64,000 bases of DNA from Bacilli bacterium (GTDB lineage Bacteria > Bacillota_I > Bacilli_A > RF39 > UBA660), in assembly GCA_900752905.1 (NCBI GenBank), contig CAADWX010000011.1, positions 62,001 through 126,000 on the forward strand. The letters are read 5' to 3'. The position numbers and the translations under genes were made by a program. The notes below the pieces were generated by a model. The model saw only the letters and a list, made by a program, of their open reading frames with translations, was not told the DNA's origin and did no database searches. Numbering within the stretch: position 1 is the first letter of the stretch; each line of letters opens with the position of its first letter. This document shows, piece by piece, positions 1 to 8,215 of this stretch.

Positions 1-369
1 CAAACAAAAAAGAATATTAATAATTTGGATGAGGCTATTGGGTTTCAATTTATGAAACAGCCAGAAGTAAAAGCGCATATAAGAATTAACAATAATAATT
101 TAACAATAAATATTAAAGAATTCAAAAGCCAATCAGAAGGTGGAAAAAGTTATAATAATTTCGAAACTTTATCAGCTGTTTTTATAGATAGTGATTATGA
201 TGGAAAAGATTTCATATTAAAACAAAGTTATTTTTCAGATGAATTATTAAAGTGTAAGGATGAATTACAAATAGTAATTTCTAAAGATAAGGTTGGTAAG
301 AAAATCATGATAATATATATTGATATATATGGAAATGAATTTAAAGAAATCCATACAGTGGAGGAGTAG
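1..369 (+). CDS. C-terminal end of a DNA methyltransferase (probable type III Mod), partial
   Basis: The reading frame is open from base 1, so this is the last 122 codons of a gene that begins outside the window; the TTG at 25 is not a real start. The visible part is a beta-rich tail (IKEF, then a GGKSYNNF stretch, ending in a hydrophobic KIMIIYIDIYGNE strand). No catalytic motif is visible. The assignment rests on position: the next gene is a complete type III restriction subunit one base downstream, and type III mod and res genes are normally adjacent in this order. The ribosome binding site of the next gene lies inside the end of this gene, so the two are probably translationally coupled. 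The tail shape fits the C-terminus of Mod proteins as I remember them, but that is a family impression. Another methyltransferase type is possible. Confidence 0.55.
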   Translation, partial: QTKKNINNLDEAIGFQFMKQPEVKAHIRINNNNLTINIKEFKSQSEGGKSYNNFETLSAVFIDSDYDGKDFILKQSYFSDELLKCKDELQIVISKDKVGKKIMIIYIDIYGNEFKEIHTVEE

Positions 370-370
370 T

Positions 371-2941
371 ATGCAAGAAATAAAAAGTTATAATAATAAT
401 GATTTGGTTTTATCTATTAACGAAACATATGACCATAACGCTTTAAAATTAGAAGACTGGGAAGATTTTTTAGATATACTTTGTGGTGATCGTGAATACC
501 AAAAAAATGCAATAAAAAAAAGTATTATATACTTATGTAGTAATAATTATCAAAGTTTAAGGGATTTAGCAATTGAAAATTATAATGAAAATTTAGAATT
601 GCAAAGCAAGTACAATGACTTAAATAAATTTTTGTCAAAAATACAGATGCCTGGAAAATTATCGGCAAATATAGATTTGGCAACAGGAACTGGTAAATCA
701 TATGTTATTTATGGAATTGCACAAATTATGTTATCTCTAGGATTTGTAAAAAAAGTTTTAGTATTATGTCCATCTGTAACTATTGAAGATGAATTAAAGA
801 AAAAATTTATAGAATTGAGTAGTAATGAACTATTAAAAAAAGCAATTCCAGTTTATTCAAAATTCAAAAATCCAAGTATTGTTGATGCAAATTCTACTGT
901 AAAAGATGGTGATATATGTATTGAAAATATACATGCAATTTATGATAGAACTAATTCATCAATAGAGGATAGTTTTAAACATTGTGGAGCGGATACACTA
1001 GTATTAAATGACGAATCACACCATATATATAATAATATTTTGAAATCAGATTCAAAAAAATGGAAGGAATTCCTATTAAATAGCGACTATAATTTTAAAT
1101 ATATATTGGGATTTACAGGAACAGCATATATAGAAAATGAGTATTTTAATGATGTTATATACAGGTATTCATTAAAAACTGCAATAGAGGATAGGGTTGT
1201 AAAAAATATTGATTATGTATTCAAAGATGAAAGTATTAGTACTAATGAGAAATTTCAAAAAATATATCAGAATCACATTGATAACAAGGATAAATATCCT
1301 AAAGTTAGACCTTTGACAATAATGGTTACAAAAGATATAGGAAGTGCTGAAAATTTAGAAGAAGACCTAAAGGACTTTTTAATAAAAAAAGAAAATACAA
1401 CTTTGGATGTAATACAAGATAAAGTTTTAATTGTAACATCTAGTGATAAGCATAAAAATAATTTAATTAAGCTTAAAAATGTTGATAGCAAGACTGAATC
1501 AAAAGTAGAATGGATTATTTCGGTATCGATGCTAACTGAAGGATGGGATGTAAAAAATGTTTTTCAAATAGTTCCTTGGGAAGATAGGGCATTTAATTCT
1601 AAATTGTTAATATCTCAAGTACTTGGAAGAGGATTAAGATTGCCAATTGAATACCAAATTCCACAACCTAAAGTAGTTGTATTTAATCATGATTCTTGGA
1701 GTAAAAATATAAAAGGGTTAATAAATGAGATTTTAGAAATAGAAACTAGAATTGAAAGTAATGTAGTAAAAGAAGGAGAAAGATCAAAATACAATTTTGT
1801 AGTATATAATATAGATTATGAAAAGATAGAGATAGAAAGACCACATCTAAATCCTAAAAAAAGTGTAGATTTTTCAAGACTAGAAAGCGAAGGTATTTCT
1901 TTAGAATCACAAGTTTTAGAAGTTGAACATGAGACTTCCTATTCATCAGTTTTAGGATTTGAGGTTAGAGAAAAAAACTATTTGATAGAATATGGTACAT
2001 ATACTGTGGATGAAATTGTTGATACTATATATGAAAATTTTGAAAATAGAGATTGGGAAGGAAAGGTATTACAATTAGGGAAGGAAAAATATACTCAAAA
2101 TTCATTACCACCTAGATCAAAAGTTGAGAAAATAATTTACGATTCAATGAAAAAAAGAGGTATTAAAGGTGATAGATTAATAGCAAAGAATAGAAATAAA
2201 ATTTTGCAATCTTTTGGGACTATGTTACGTAAGCAAGGAAAAACGGTTATACAAGAGACTAAACCTAATCAGCTTATTGAAGTAAGTACAATGAATATTT
2301 GTCAAGAAAGCATGGGAATAAAAAATTTTAGAAAAGAAGCTACAATTTTTTATTGCGATGACTATAAAGAACTTTTGAATGATGAATCAATTAAAATTTT
2401 AGATGAAATAATTGATGATGAATCTCTCCCAAAAAGTTCTTCAAAGCATCAAAATAAATTTCAATTTAAAACACCAATGAATATTGTATTAACAAAAGGA
2501 ACTCCAGAAAGAGCATTTGTAGATCAGCTATGTAAGATTGATGTATCAAATAGTATCGAATCTTGGATCAAATCTAGAGATGTTGGATTTTATAGTATAG
2601 AATATAGTTGGAGAAAATCTACTCATCAAAAAATCAATAATTTTAATCCTGATTTCTTTATAAAAGTAAATAAAGGCAATTATACTTATTATATTGTTGT
2701 TGAAATAAAATCTGACGATGACGTGAGTGATGAAAATAAAGCTAAATATAAATGCGCTTTGGAGCATTTTGAAACATTAAATTATTTATTGGAGACAAAT
2801 CAAATCAATGAAAAATACATTTTTCACTTTTTAAGTCCATCATCATATGCTGAATTTTTTGAATATCTTAAAAATGGGACAATATTGCAAGACCAGTCAA
2901 TATTTAGATGTGATTTAGAAAATAAATTAGAAGAAGAGTAA
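371..2941 (+). CDS. Type III restriction enzyme, Res subunit (helicase-nuclease)
   Basis: 856 aa ATP-dependent restriction subunit that would act with the Mod protein encoded just upstream. Superfamily 2 helicase motifs are visible: Walker A ATGTGKS (about residues 104-110), a DEAD-box variant DESHH (about 214-218), FTGT, TEGWD (about 388) and QVLGRGLR (about 415-422). Near the C-terminus NPDFF (about 759) followed by VVEIKSD (about 776-782) reads as the PD-(D/E)XK nuclease of the Res family. Start: ATG 371 has a strong GGAGGAG just upstream, overlapping the end of mod, and is preferred over an in-frame ATG at 320 that lies inside mod. Length is close to other Res subunits and the frame is intact, so the enzyme is probably functional. 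It is likely island cargo, because the island's serine recombinase follows. Confidence 0.88.
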   Translation: MQEIKSYNNNDLVLSINETYDHNALKLEDWEDFLDILCGDREYQKNAIKKSIIYLCSNNYQSLRDLAIENYNENLELQSKYNDLNKFLSKIQMPGKLSANIDLATGTGKSYVIYGIAQIMLSLGFVKKVLVLCPSVTIEDELKKKFIELSSNELLKKAIPVYSKFKNPSIVDANSTVKDGDICIENIHAIYDRTNSSIEDSFKHCGADTLVLNDESHHIYNNILKSDSKKWKEFLLNSDYNFKYILGFTGTAYIENEYFNDVIYRYSLKTAIEDRVVKNIDYVFKDESISTNEKFQKIYQNHIDNKDKYPKVRPLTIMVTKDIGSAENLEEDLKDFLIKKENTTLDVIQDKVLIVTSSDKHKNNLIKLKNVDSKTESKVEWIISVSMLTEGWDVKNVFQIVPWEDRAFNSKLLISQVLGRGLRLPIEYQIPQPKVVVFNHDSWSKNIKGLINEILEIETRIESNVVKEGERSKYNFVVYNIDYEKIEIERPHLNPKKSVDFSRLESEGISLESQVLEVEHETSYSSVLGFEVREKNYLIEYGTYTVDEIVDTIYENFENRDWEGKVLQLGKEKYTQNSLPPRSKVEKIIYDSMKKRGIKGDRLIAKNRNKILQSFGTMLRKQGKTVIQETKPNQLIEVSTMNICQESMGIKNFRKEATIFYCDDYKELLNDESIKILDEIIDDESLPKSSSKHQNKFQFKTPMNIVLTKGTPERAFVDQLCKIDVSNSIESWIKSRDVGFYSIEYSWRKSTHQKINNFNPDFFIKVNKGNYTYYIVVEIKSDDDVSDENKAKYKCALEHFETLNYLLETNQINEKYIFHFLSPSSYAEFFEYLKNGTILQDQSIFRCDLENKLEEE

Positions 2942-2944
2942 AAA

Positions 2945-2973
2945 TTGAATTTTTTGTAAAAATTTGCTATAAT
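2945..2973 (+). promoter_or_regulatory. Promoter for the HTH/recombinase segment
   Basis: TTGAAT at 2945-2950 and TATAAT at 2968-2973 with a 17-base spacer and a TG one base before the -10 (extended -10). It opens a long leader of about 200 bases before the HTH gene. Confidence 0.7.
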
Positions 2974-3186
2974 TAAATTAGGGTACGATGAATGTACTCA
3001 AAAAGTCGACTTTACTAAAGGAAGTTTATGCAATGTTCTTATAAAGAACTTAACAAGAATGAAGTGCCAAAATTAAAGGGAAGTACTAGTGTATTTCTAG
3101 AATTGCTGTACTATTCTTTGTTCAGTTCTTTTTCTTATGCTCTAAAAGACTGACAAATAATAGACTATTGAGGTAATCTTATATCA
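2974..3186 (+). promoter_or_regulatory. Long structured leader before the HTH gene, with possible leader peptide
   Basis: About 210 transcribed bases precede the HTH gene. They hold a possible 18-codon leader ORF at 2988-3044 (ATG after AGGG, product begins MNVLKKSTLL). Its stop codon overlaps a short hairpin, GTTCTT-ATA-AAGAAC, at about 3035-3049. Farther on, AGTACT and TGTACT segments about 30 bases apart could pair. This arrangement suggests attenuation or another translation-dependent control, but no known riboswitch or T-box was recognised. Confidence 0.3.
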
Positions 3187-3717
3187 ATGAATATGGAAAG
3201 AGATATTGAACCTTTTATTAAATTAGTTTTTCCAACAAGTTTATTGGGAGATAAGAATTTAACACCACTTGAAAGATTACTATTAATTTACATTTTGTCA
3301 CTTTGCAAGAAAAAAGGATATTGTTGGGCTAAAAATAGATACCTTAGTGAGAAATTTGGAGTTAGTAAACAGACAATATCAAAGAGTATAAGTAGTTTAT
3401 CTAAATATGATTATATTGTTGTAAAGCACAGTAATAAAGAAAAAAATGATGACAAGAGAAAAATCATAATATCAGAGGTATTCAAAAAAAGAATATCAGA
3501 TATACAAGAAAATCTTAATACCAGTATTCAAGAAAACTTTAAACAATATAATAAAAATAATAATATAAGAAAAAATATAGGTCCTGCTATAGAATATGAT
3601 GATGAAGGTAATATCATATCTTGGAATGGTAAATCTACAGTATCTGAACCTATGAGTGAAGAAGAAATTAAAGAATTAGAAGCATTAATAAATGAAATAA
3701 CAAAAGGAGATGAATAA
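3187..3717 (+). CDS. Helix-turn-helix protein (replication-initiator/HTH_36 type)
   Basis: 176 aa. Residues about 25-85 form a winged-helix domain (LTPLERLLLIYILSL, then SEKFGVSKQTISKSISSL as the recognition helix region), the layout of the HTH_36/RepA-N-like proteins common on plasmids and integrative elements. The C-terminal half is Asn/Lys-rich and then acidic (EEEIKELEALI), probably flexible. The gene sits between a restriction system and a large serine recombinase, so control of element genes or excision is a reasonable inference. ATG 3187 has AGGTAAT about 9 bases upstream. The DNA target is unknown. Confidence 0.6.
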   Translation: MNMERDIEPFIKLVFPTSLLGDKNLTPLERLLLIYILSLCKKKGYCWAKNRYLSEKFGVSKQTISKSISSLSKYDYIVVKHSNKEKNDDKRKIIISEVFKKRISDIQENLNTSIQENFKQYNKNNNIRKNIGPAIEYDDEGNIISWNGKSTVSEPMSEEEIKELEALINEITKGDE

Positions 3718-3758
3718 TTTATTGTTTAACAAAGTCATACACTATAAAGAGGTGACTT

Positions 3759-3851
3759 ATGTTTAATATAATAGAAACATTTAAAAAAGATTCTCCTGAT
3801 TTAATCTTGTTGATAACTAATTATATAAAAAGAGTGATGGATAATGAGTAG
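3759..3851 (+). CDS. Small 30-aa ORF of the mobile island
   Basis: Short ORF with a good ribosome site (AAAGAGGTGA) ahead of ATG. The product is 30 aa, starts MFNIIETFKKDSP and ends IKRVMDNE, and contains a short hydrophobic-amphipathic stretch (LILLITNYI). It lies between the HTH gene and the recombinase and is followed at once by a hairpin. No family is recognised; translation is inferred from the ribosome site and the lack of overlap with anything else. Confidence 0.4.
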   Translation: MFNIIETFKKDSPDLILLITNYIKRVMDNE

Positions 3852-3877
3852 AACAATGGTGTTATATTGTTCTTTAT
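3852..3877 (+). terminator. Hairpin after the 30-aa ORF
   Basis: AGAACAAT, then an 8-base loop, then ATTGTTCT, followed by a short T-rich stretch (TTAT). The T-tract is weak, so it may only attenuate readthrough toward the recombinase. Confidence 0.45.
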
Positions 3878-3927
3878 GGTACAATATAATTGGCTTTAAT
3901 TTGTTATACAAGAAGAAAGGAGTATAA

Positions 3928-5517
3928 ATGTATAACAATACAGTAAAAGCACCAGAGTTTTACAAAGCAGGAATATATATAAGATTATCTGAAGCCGATC
4001 AAGGAAAATCTTACGAAGCAGAAAGTGAGAGTGTCCTTAATCAAAGAAATATACTAATGAAATTTGTAAAAGATAATGGTTTTATCTTTGTAGGAGAATA
4101 TGTTGATGATGGTTATTCTGGTACTGATTTTGATAGGCCGGGATTTAATCTAATGATGGAAGATTTGAAAAAAGGACTCATAAATCTTGTAATAGTTAAA
4201 GATTTGTCAAGATTAGGAAGAGATCATATACTAACAGGTTATTATGTAGAAAATTATTTTCCTGAAAATGGTATAAGGTTTATATCTATACAAGAAAGTT
4301 ATGATAACTTTAGATTAAAATCAAGTAATGATTCTGTAATGTTTATATTTGCATGTAATGATTTTTATAGTAAACAAAATTCAGTTAAAATTAGAAATGT
4401 ATTGGAGTATAAAAAAAGAAAAGGAAAATTTATTGGTAGTGCTCCAAGTTATGGATATATGAGAGATCCTAATGATAAAGGACACTTACTACCAGATCCT
4501 GAATATGCACCTGTGGTTAAGAAAATATTTGAAATGGCTAATGATGGAGTTGGTTTATCAGAAATAACTACTTATTTAAATGATAGTAAAATTAAAACAC
4601 CAAGTAGTCTCAAAAGAAAAAATCCTCGCGCAAGGAGTAAATATAATTCTATTTGGACAATATCTTCTGTTAAAAAGATACTTAAAAATCAAATGTATGT
4701 TGGTGATATGGTTCAAAATATTCAGTATAAAAGAGGGTATAAAACTAAAAAGAAATTGGCCGTTCCAAAAGAAAATTGGATTATAGTTAAAAATACTCAT
4801 GAACCTCTTGTAGATAGAATGATTTTTGAAAAAATACAAGGAAATGTTAAAAGAACCAATATTACTAATATAACTAAAAGAGAAAAAAGATTATTTGAAA
4901 ATCTATTATATTGTAAGGAATGCGGCAATACACTAACTATTACTTATAGAAAGAATCATGATTATTGGACAATTAATTGTAATAAGTATTCAAGAGATCC
5001 AAGAAGACATTTATGTTATACACATTTTATGCCTTATGATAAATTAGAAGAAGCATTACTAGAAGTTATTAAAAACACATGTAAAAAGTATTTGGAAGCA
5101 ATTAATGTACCAAATCTTGCACTTGAATTAAAAGATAGAAAGAAAAATAATCTTAAAATAGAAGCAAGAATATTTGATTTAGAAAAAAAAGAAAAAGATC
5201 TTCTTAATAAATTAGATATGCTATATGAAGATAAGTTTAGAGGATTAGTATCAGATGAGATGTATAAAAGAATAGCTAATGAAACTGAAGTATTGTTAAC
5301 TAAATCAAGGACTGAAATAAAGAAGTTAAAGGCAGATGAAAAGGATATGCAAAATAAGACAGATGATGTAAAAAAATATGAAGATAAAATAGAAGCATTA
5401 ATTGACTTAGAAAATCCAACTAGGGAATTAATGCAAGCTATCATTGATAAAATAGTAATAGATAAAGATAAAAATATTGAAATAATTTACAAATTTAGTA
5501 TATTAAATAATATTTAA
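3928..5517 (+). CDS. Large serine recombinase (TnpX/TndX-like)
   Basis: 529 aa site-specific recombinase that would integrate and excise the island. The N-terminal resolvase domain has YIRLS (catalytic Ser21, Arg19), DDGYSGTDFDRPGF and VKDLSRLGRDH (about residues 91-101). A recombinase domain follows, then a zinc ribbon (CKEC near residue 329 with further Cys near 351 and 362), then a Leu/Lys-rich coiled coil (about 395-490). This order is that of large serine integrases of Clostridium-type elements, and the length is normal. AAGAAAGGAG sits just before ATG 3928. Large serine recombinases usually lie near one end of their element; here a broken chromosomal gene begins about 940 bases downstream, which supports this as the island's own integrase. 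Confidence 0.92.
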   Translation: MYNNTVKAPEFYKAGIYIRLSEADQGKSYEAESESVLNQRNILMKFVKDNGFIFVGEYVDDGYSGTDFDRPGFNLMMEDLKKGLINLVIVKDLSRLGRDHILTGYYVENYFPENGIRFISIQESYDNFRLKSSNDSVMFIFACNDFYSKQNSVKIRNVLEYKKRKGKFIGSAPSYGYMRDPNDKGHLLPDPEYAPVVKKIFEMANDGVGLSEITTYLNDSKIKTPSSLKRKNPRARSKYNSIWTISSVKKILKNQMYVGDMVQNIQYKRGYKTKKKLAVPKENWIIVKNTHEPLVDRMIFEKIQGNVKRTNITNITKREKRLFENLLYCKECGNTLTITYRKNHDYWTINCNKYSRDPRRHLCYTHFMPYDKLEEALLEVIKNTCKKYLEAINVPNLALELKDRKKNNLKIEARIFDLEKKEKDLLNKLDMLYEDKFRGLVSDEMYKRIANETEVLLTKSRTEIKKLKADEKDMQNKTDDVKKYEDKIEALIDLENPTRELMQAIIDKIVIDKDKNIEIIYKFSILNNI

Positions 5518-5519
5518 AA

Positions 5520-5543
5520 ACTTTGTTCCTATTGGAACAAAGT
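5520..5543. terminator. Perfect 10-bp hairpin after the recombinase
   Basis: ACTTTGTTCC, loop TATT, GGAACAAAGT, directly after the recombinase stop. On the plus strand there is no T-run after it; a T-run follows on the minus strand. It could be a weak terminator or an RNA-stabilising hairpin. Confidence 0.45.
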
Positions 5544-5583
5544 AAACATAGAAATAGATAAACTACTTATAGTGGGGGATAAA

Positions 5584-6435
5584 ATGGAAGAAAAAGATTT
5601 GATACTTGTTGAACAATTAGTAAAGACTAATTTTGTAAAACCAATGAGAAGATATATAAAGAAATATCTGAAGAATTTATCGGTTACAGAAGATGTTAGT
5701 ATTGAAACAATTAATCTATTACAACAAGCTAATAATACAATTAATAATGTTTATAAACTTTTAAGAAAAAAAGACTTAGTGGATTCTGCAACATTGATGC
5801 GTTCGTGTATGGAAAAAATAATGATGGCAATGATGATATTTTTTGACCCAACAGAGACATTTGAAGAATTTAAAAATTTAGAAAAATGTGGTAAAAGCAA
5901 AAATACTCGTCCTACAGCAATATTAAATAATTTTAAATCTAAATTAAAAGAAATTAATCCAGTTTTATTTGAAGAATTTGAGGATGATGAATTACAATCA
6001 TTATTAGAAGAAACTTATGAAAAGTTATGTTTGTATACACATAGTTCAATTGTAGTTAGTATGATGATAGAAGTTAATAAAAATAATGATGAAGATTTAT
6101 TTGCTTTATATTTTTATCTAATTGCTTATTTTTTAGAAATATTAATATATTCATCTTTAATATATTTAACTAATGATAATAAAGACCATATAGATGCTTT
6201 TTGTATATTCATGGGATTTACACTATTATGTTCTAGGGTAGATAAAAATAAGTTAACAGAAGATTATACTAATAAATATAAAGATTACCTTCATTGGGAA
6301 ATTAATGAACACTTTACAGATAAATATAAAAATGAAGTAGAAAAACTGAAAAATGATTGGTCGAATTTACAACAAGAGATAAATGAAAATAAAGAAGTAG
6401 TTGGAAATTATATAATGAATTTATCAAAAAAATAG
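5584..6435 (+). CDS. Uncharacterised helical protein, possible HEPN/DUF5677-like island cargo
   Basis: 283 aa, almost entirely helical, no signal peptide. The middle has LVDSATLMRSCMEKIMM and later YEKLCLYTHSSIVVSMM. An Arg in a long helix followed much later by an (L)xxYTH segment resembles DUF5677/HEPN-like proteins, some of which are defence-associated; this is a resemblance only, since the exact R-x4-6-H motif is not seen. ATG 5584 is preferred over GTG 5572 because GGGG lies 6 bases upstream. It is the last gene of the island, between the recombinase and the disrupted amidase, so it is probably carried cargo. Function unknown. Confidence 0.45.
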   Translation: MEEKDLILVEQLVKTNFVKPMRRYIKKYLKNLSVTEDVSIETINLLQQANNTINNVYKLLRKKDLVDSATLMRSCMEKIMMAMMIFFDPTETFEEFKNLEKCGKSKNTRPTAILNNFKSKLKEINPVLFEEFEDDELQSLLEETYEKLCLYTHSSIVVSMMIEVNKNNDEDLFALYFYLIAYFLEILIYSSLIYLTNDNKDHIDAFCIFMGFTLLCSRVDKNKLTEDYTNKYKDYLHWEINEHFTDKYKNEVEKLKNDWSNLQQEINENKEVVGNYIMNLSKK

Positions 6436-6460
6436 CAAAACGTTACACTTTGATTATTGC
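6436..6460. other. Probable right end (attachment junction) of the serine-recombinase island
   Basis: The short stretch between the stop of the last island gene and the point where amidase homology resumes (PGADGAE, from about 6460). The frame of the amidase fragment meets a TGA at 6451-6453. The exact crossover cannot be fixed without the left end, which is outside the window. Confidence 0.5.
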
Positions 6461-7407
6461 CTGGTGCCGATGGTGCAGAAGTAATATATGCCCTTAGAAA
6501 TAAATCGACATTATCAGATTTAATATTAGATAATTTTGAAAGTAAAGGTCAAAATACAAGAAAAGCTTATCAAAGACGTTTACCAAGTAATACATCAAAA
6601 GATTATTACTTCATACATAGAAATACAGGTAATACAGAACCTATAATTGTAGAATATGGATTTTTAGATAGTAATGGTGATGATGTTAATCAATTAAAAA
6701 ATAATTGGCAGGATTTAGCAGATGCTGTAATAGATGCTTTACTTACATATACAGGTAAAAGTACAGAAGGTTATTATATTGTAAAAAAAGGAGATACTTT
6801 ATATAGCATAGCGCGTGATAATAATCTAAGTGTATCAGAATTAAAAAAATTAAATAACTTAACTTCAAATACATTAAATGTTGGTCAGCGATTAAAAATT
6901 AAAAGTGATGCAACTATATTTCCTATAGAGCCAACACAACCATCTGATACATCGAATATTTATACTGTAAAAAGTGGAGATAGCTTGTACAGTATAGCAA
7001 GAAAATATAATGTTACGGTAAATGATCTTATAAATTATAATAATTTAAAAAGTAATGTTTTATCTATTGGTCAAAAAATAAGAATACCTTCATCTACGAC
7101 AAATGTGGGTGAAACTTCATCGAATATTTATACTGTAAAAAGCGGAGATAGCTTGTACAGTATAGCAAGAAAATATAATGTTACGGTAAATGATTTGATG
7201 AAATACAATAATTTGACATCTAACTTATTAAACATAGGTCAACAAATAAGAATACCGACATCTGGTACATCAAATACATATACTGTAAAGAGCGGAGACA
7301 GCTTGTATAGTATAGCAAAAAAATATAATACTACTGTAGATAGATTAAAATCGAAGAATAATCTGACATCAAATCTTTTAAGTATAGGGCAAGTATTAAA
7401 TGTATAA
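6457..7407 (+). pseudogene. N-acetylmuramoyl-L-alanine amidase, 3' fragment with four LysM repeats
   Basis: About 316 codons. The first ~100 residues are the C-terminal part of an Amidase_3 catalytic domain (GADGAEVIYALRN, LPSNTSKDYYFIHRNTG, VEYGFLDSNGDD, containing the catalytic-side Glu). Four LysM domains follow, three of which start YTVKSGDSLYSIA. The N-terminal half with the zinc-binding His and Glu of the family is absent: the frame runs into TGA at 6451, with no credible start or ribosome site. The upstream bases belong to the serine-recombinase island, so the gene was probably split by insertion. Unless the fragment is reattached by excision, it should not yield an active amidase. Confidence 0.82.
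6960..7325 (+). repeat. Near-identical LysM-coding repeats
   Basis: The LysM units starting near 6961, 7130 and 7278 share almost identical DNA over about 60 bases (the block coding YTVKSGDSLYSIA plus the following helix). Units 2 and 3 are the closest. This suggests recent duplication or gene conversion of LysM modules. Confidence 0.75.
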
Positions 7408-7437
7408 AAAAAGAGATTTTTTAAAAATCTTTTTTTA
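7408..7437. terminator. Shared terminator between converging amidase fragment and hydrolase
   Basis: An AGATTTTT/AAAAATCT palindrome flanked by A-runs on the left and T-runs on the right can end transcription from both sides. It overlaps the stop codon of the minus-strand hydrolase gene. Confidence 0.6.
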
Positions 7438-7863
7438 ATGTATTTCTACACATACTCCAGGATCTGGTTTATAAAAGCAGTGACTTTTATATCTTCCTGA
7501 TAAATCTTGTTCCCACCATGTTGCTTTACAATTATCTTTTCCTTGTGGAGCATAAAACCATAATGCATTTGTTGCAGGGTGGTAGTATTCACCTCTTAAA
7601 ATTCTATCAGCTAAATTTAATTCATTTGTTGTAGGATTACCATTGAATAATGAACTATTTGTACCAGAAAATCCTCCTGGATTTTGATATACAACATCTG
7701 TTATTGATCTTATATTTTTAAATGTTAAACAATTAGCAAGAGCTCTATTTAATATTACATTTCCAACCATTAACATACCAAGATTACCTTCTCCTAATGC
7801 TTCAGCTCTCATTAATCTTGCAAGTAATTCTCTTTCCTTTGAAGAATATTGAATTATAGCCAT
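7435..7863 (-). CDS. SleB/CwlJ-type cell wall hydrolase
   Basis: 142 aa; nearly the whole protein is a Hydrolase_2 domain. LMRAEALGEGNLGMLMVGNVILNR contains the Glu (within RAEA) used by SleB-type lytic transglycosylases, and later GEYYHPATNALWFY is typical of the family. No signal peptide and no peptidoglycan-binding domain, as in CwlJ. In spore formers these enzymes break cortex peptidoglycan at germination, so the gene fits the spore genes elsewhere in the window. GGTGAT lies just upstream of its ATG. It stands alone, converging on the amidase fragment. Confidence 0.85.
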   Translation of the reverse strand: MAIIQYSSKERELLARLMRAEALGEGNLGMLMVGNVILNRALANCLTFKNIRSITDVVYQNPGGFSGTNSSLFNGNPTTNELNLADRILRGEYYHPATNALWFYAPQGKDNCKATWWEQDLSGRYKSHCFYKPDPGVCVEIH

Positions 7864-7902
7864 ATAATCACCATTATAATTATATGCTTATAAAAATATT
7901 TG

Positions 7903-7931
7903 TTGAAAAAATATTATTTATATGTTATACT
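7903..7931 (+). promoter_or_regulatory. Promoter of tRNA-Trp
   Basis: TTGAAA at 7903-7908 and TATACT at 7926-7931, 17-base spacer, 22 bases before the tRNA. Confidence 0.65.
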
Positions 7932-7953
7932 TAATTTGTTCAAGCATTCCGAT

Positions 7954-8027
7954 AGGGGTGTGGTGTAATGGTAACATAGAAGTCTCCAAAACTTTTGCTG
8001 GGAGTTCGATTCTCTCCACCCCTGCCA
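7954..8027 (+). tRNA. tRNA-Trp (CCA)
   Basis: Acceptor AGGGGTG pairs with CACCCCT, discriminator G, encoded CCA end. Anticodon loop reads CCA. With TGA used as a stop, this is the only Trp decoder in the window. Confidence 0.95.
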
Positions 8028-8215
8028 ATTTGATTTGAACGATACGGTGTTATCGTTAATAATAAATTATTAACTAGAAATAGTTAATTTTTTTTGTTAA
8101 TTAGGATTAATTTTTGAATTTATTTACATATAAAATTCATAAGTACGAGCTATTTGCCTCATTTTTTTATATTATATATTTCCTTATTTTTGTTAATAAT
8201 AATATTGGTGATAAT

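Noticed and set aside
320..370. Upstream start for the restriction subunit
   Set aside because: It lies within the mod gene and lacks a ribosome site; ATG 371 has GGAGGAG.
5520..5543. Hairpin considered as an attachment-site palindrome of the island
   Set aside because: It follows the recombinase stop like an RNA hairpin and is far from the amidase junction; no crossover evidence.
6960..7325. CRISPR-like repetition
   Set aside because: The repeats are in-frame LysM domains, too long and too few, without unique spacers of constant size.
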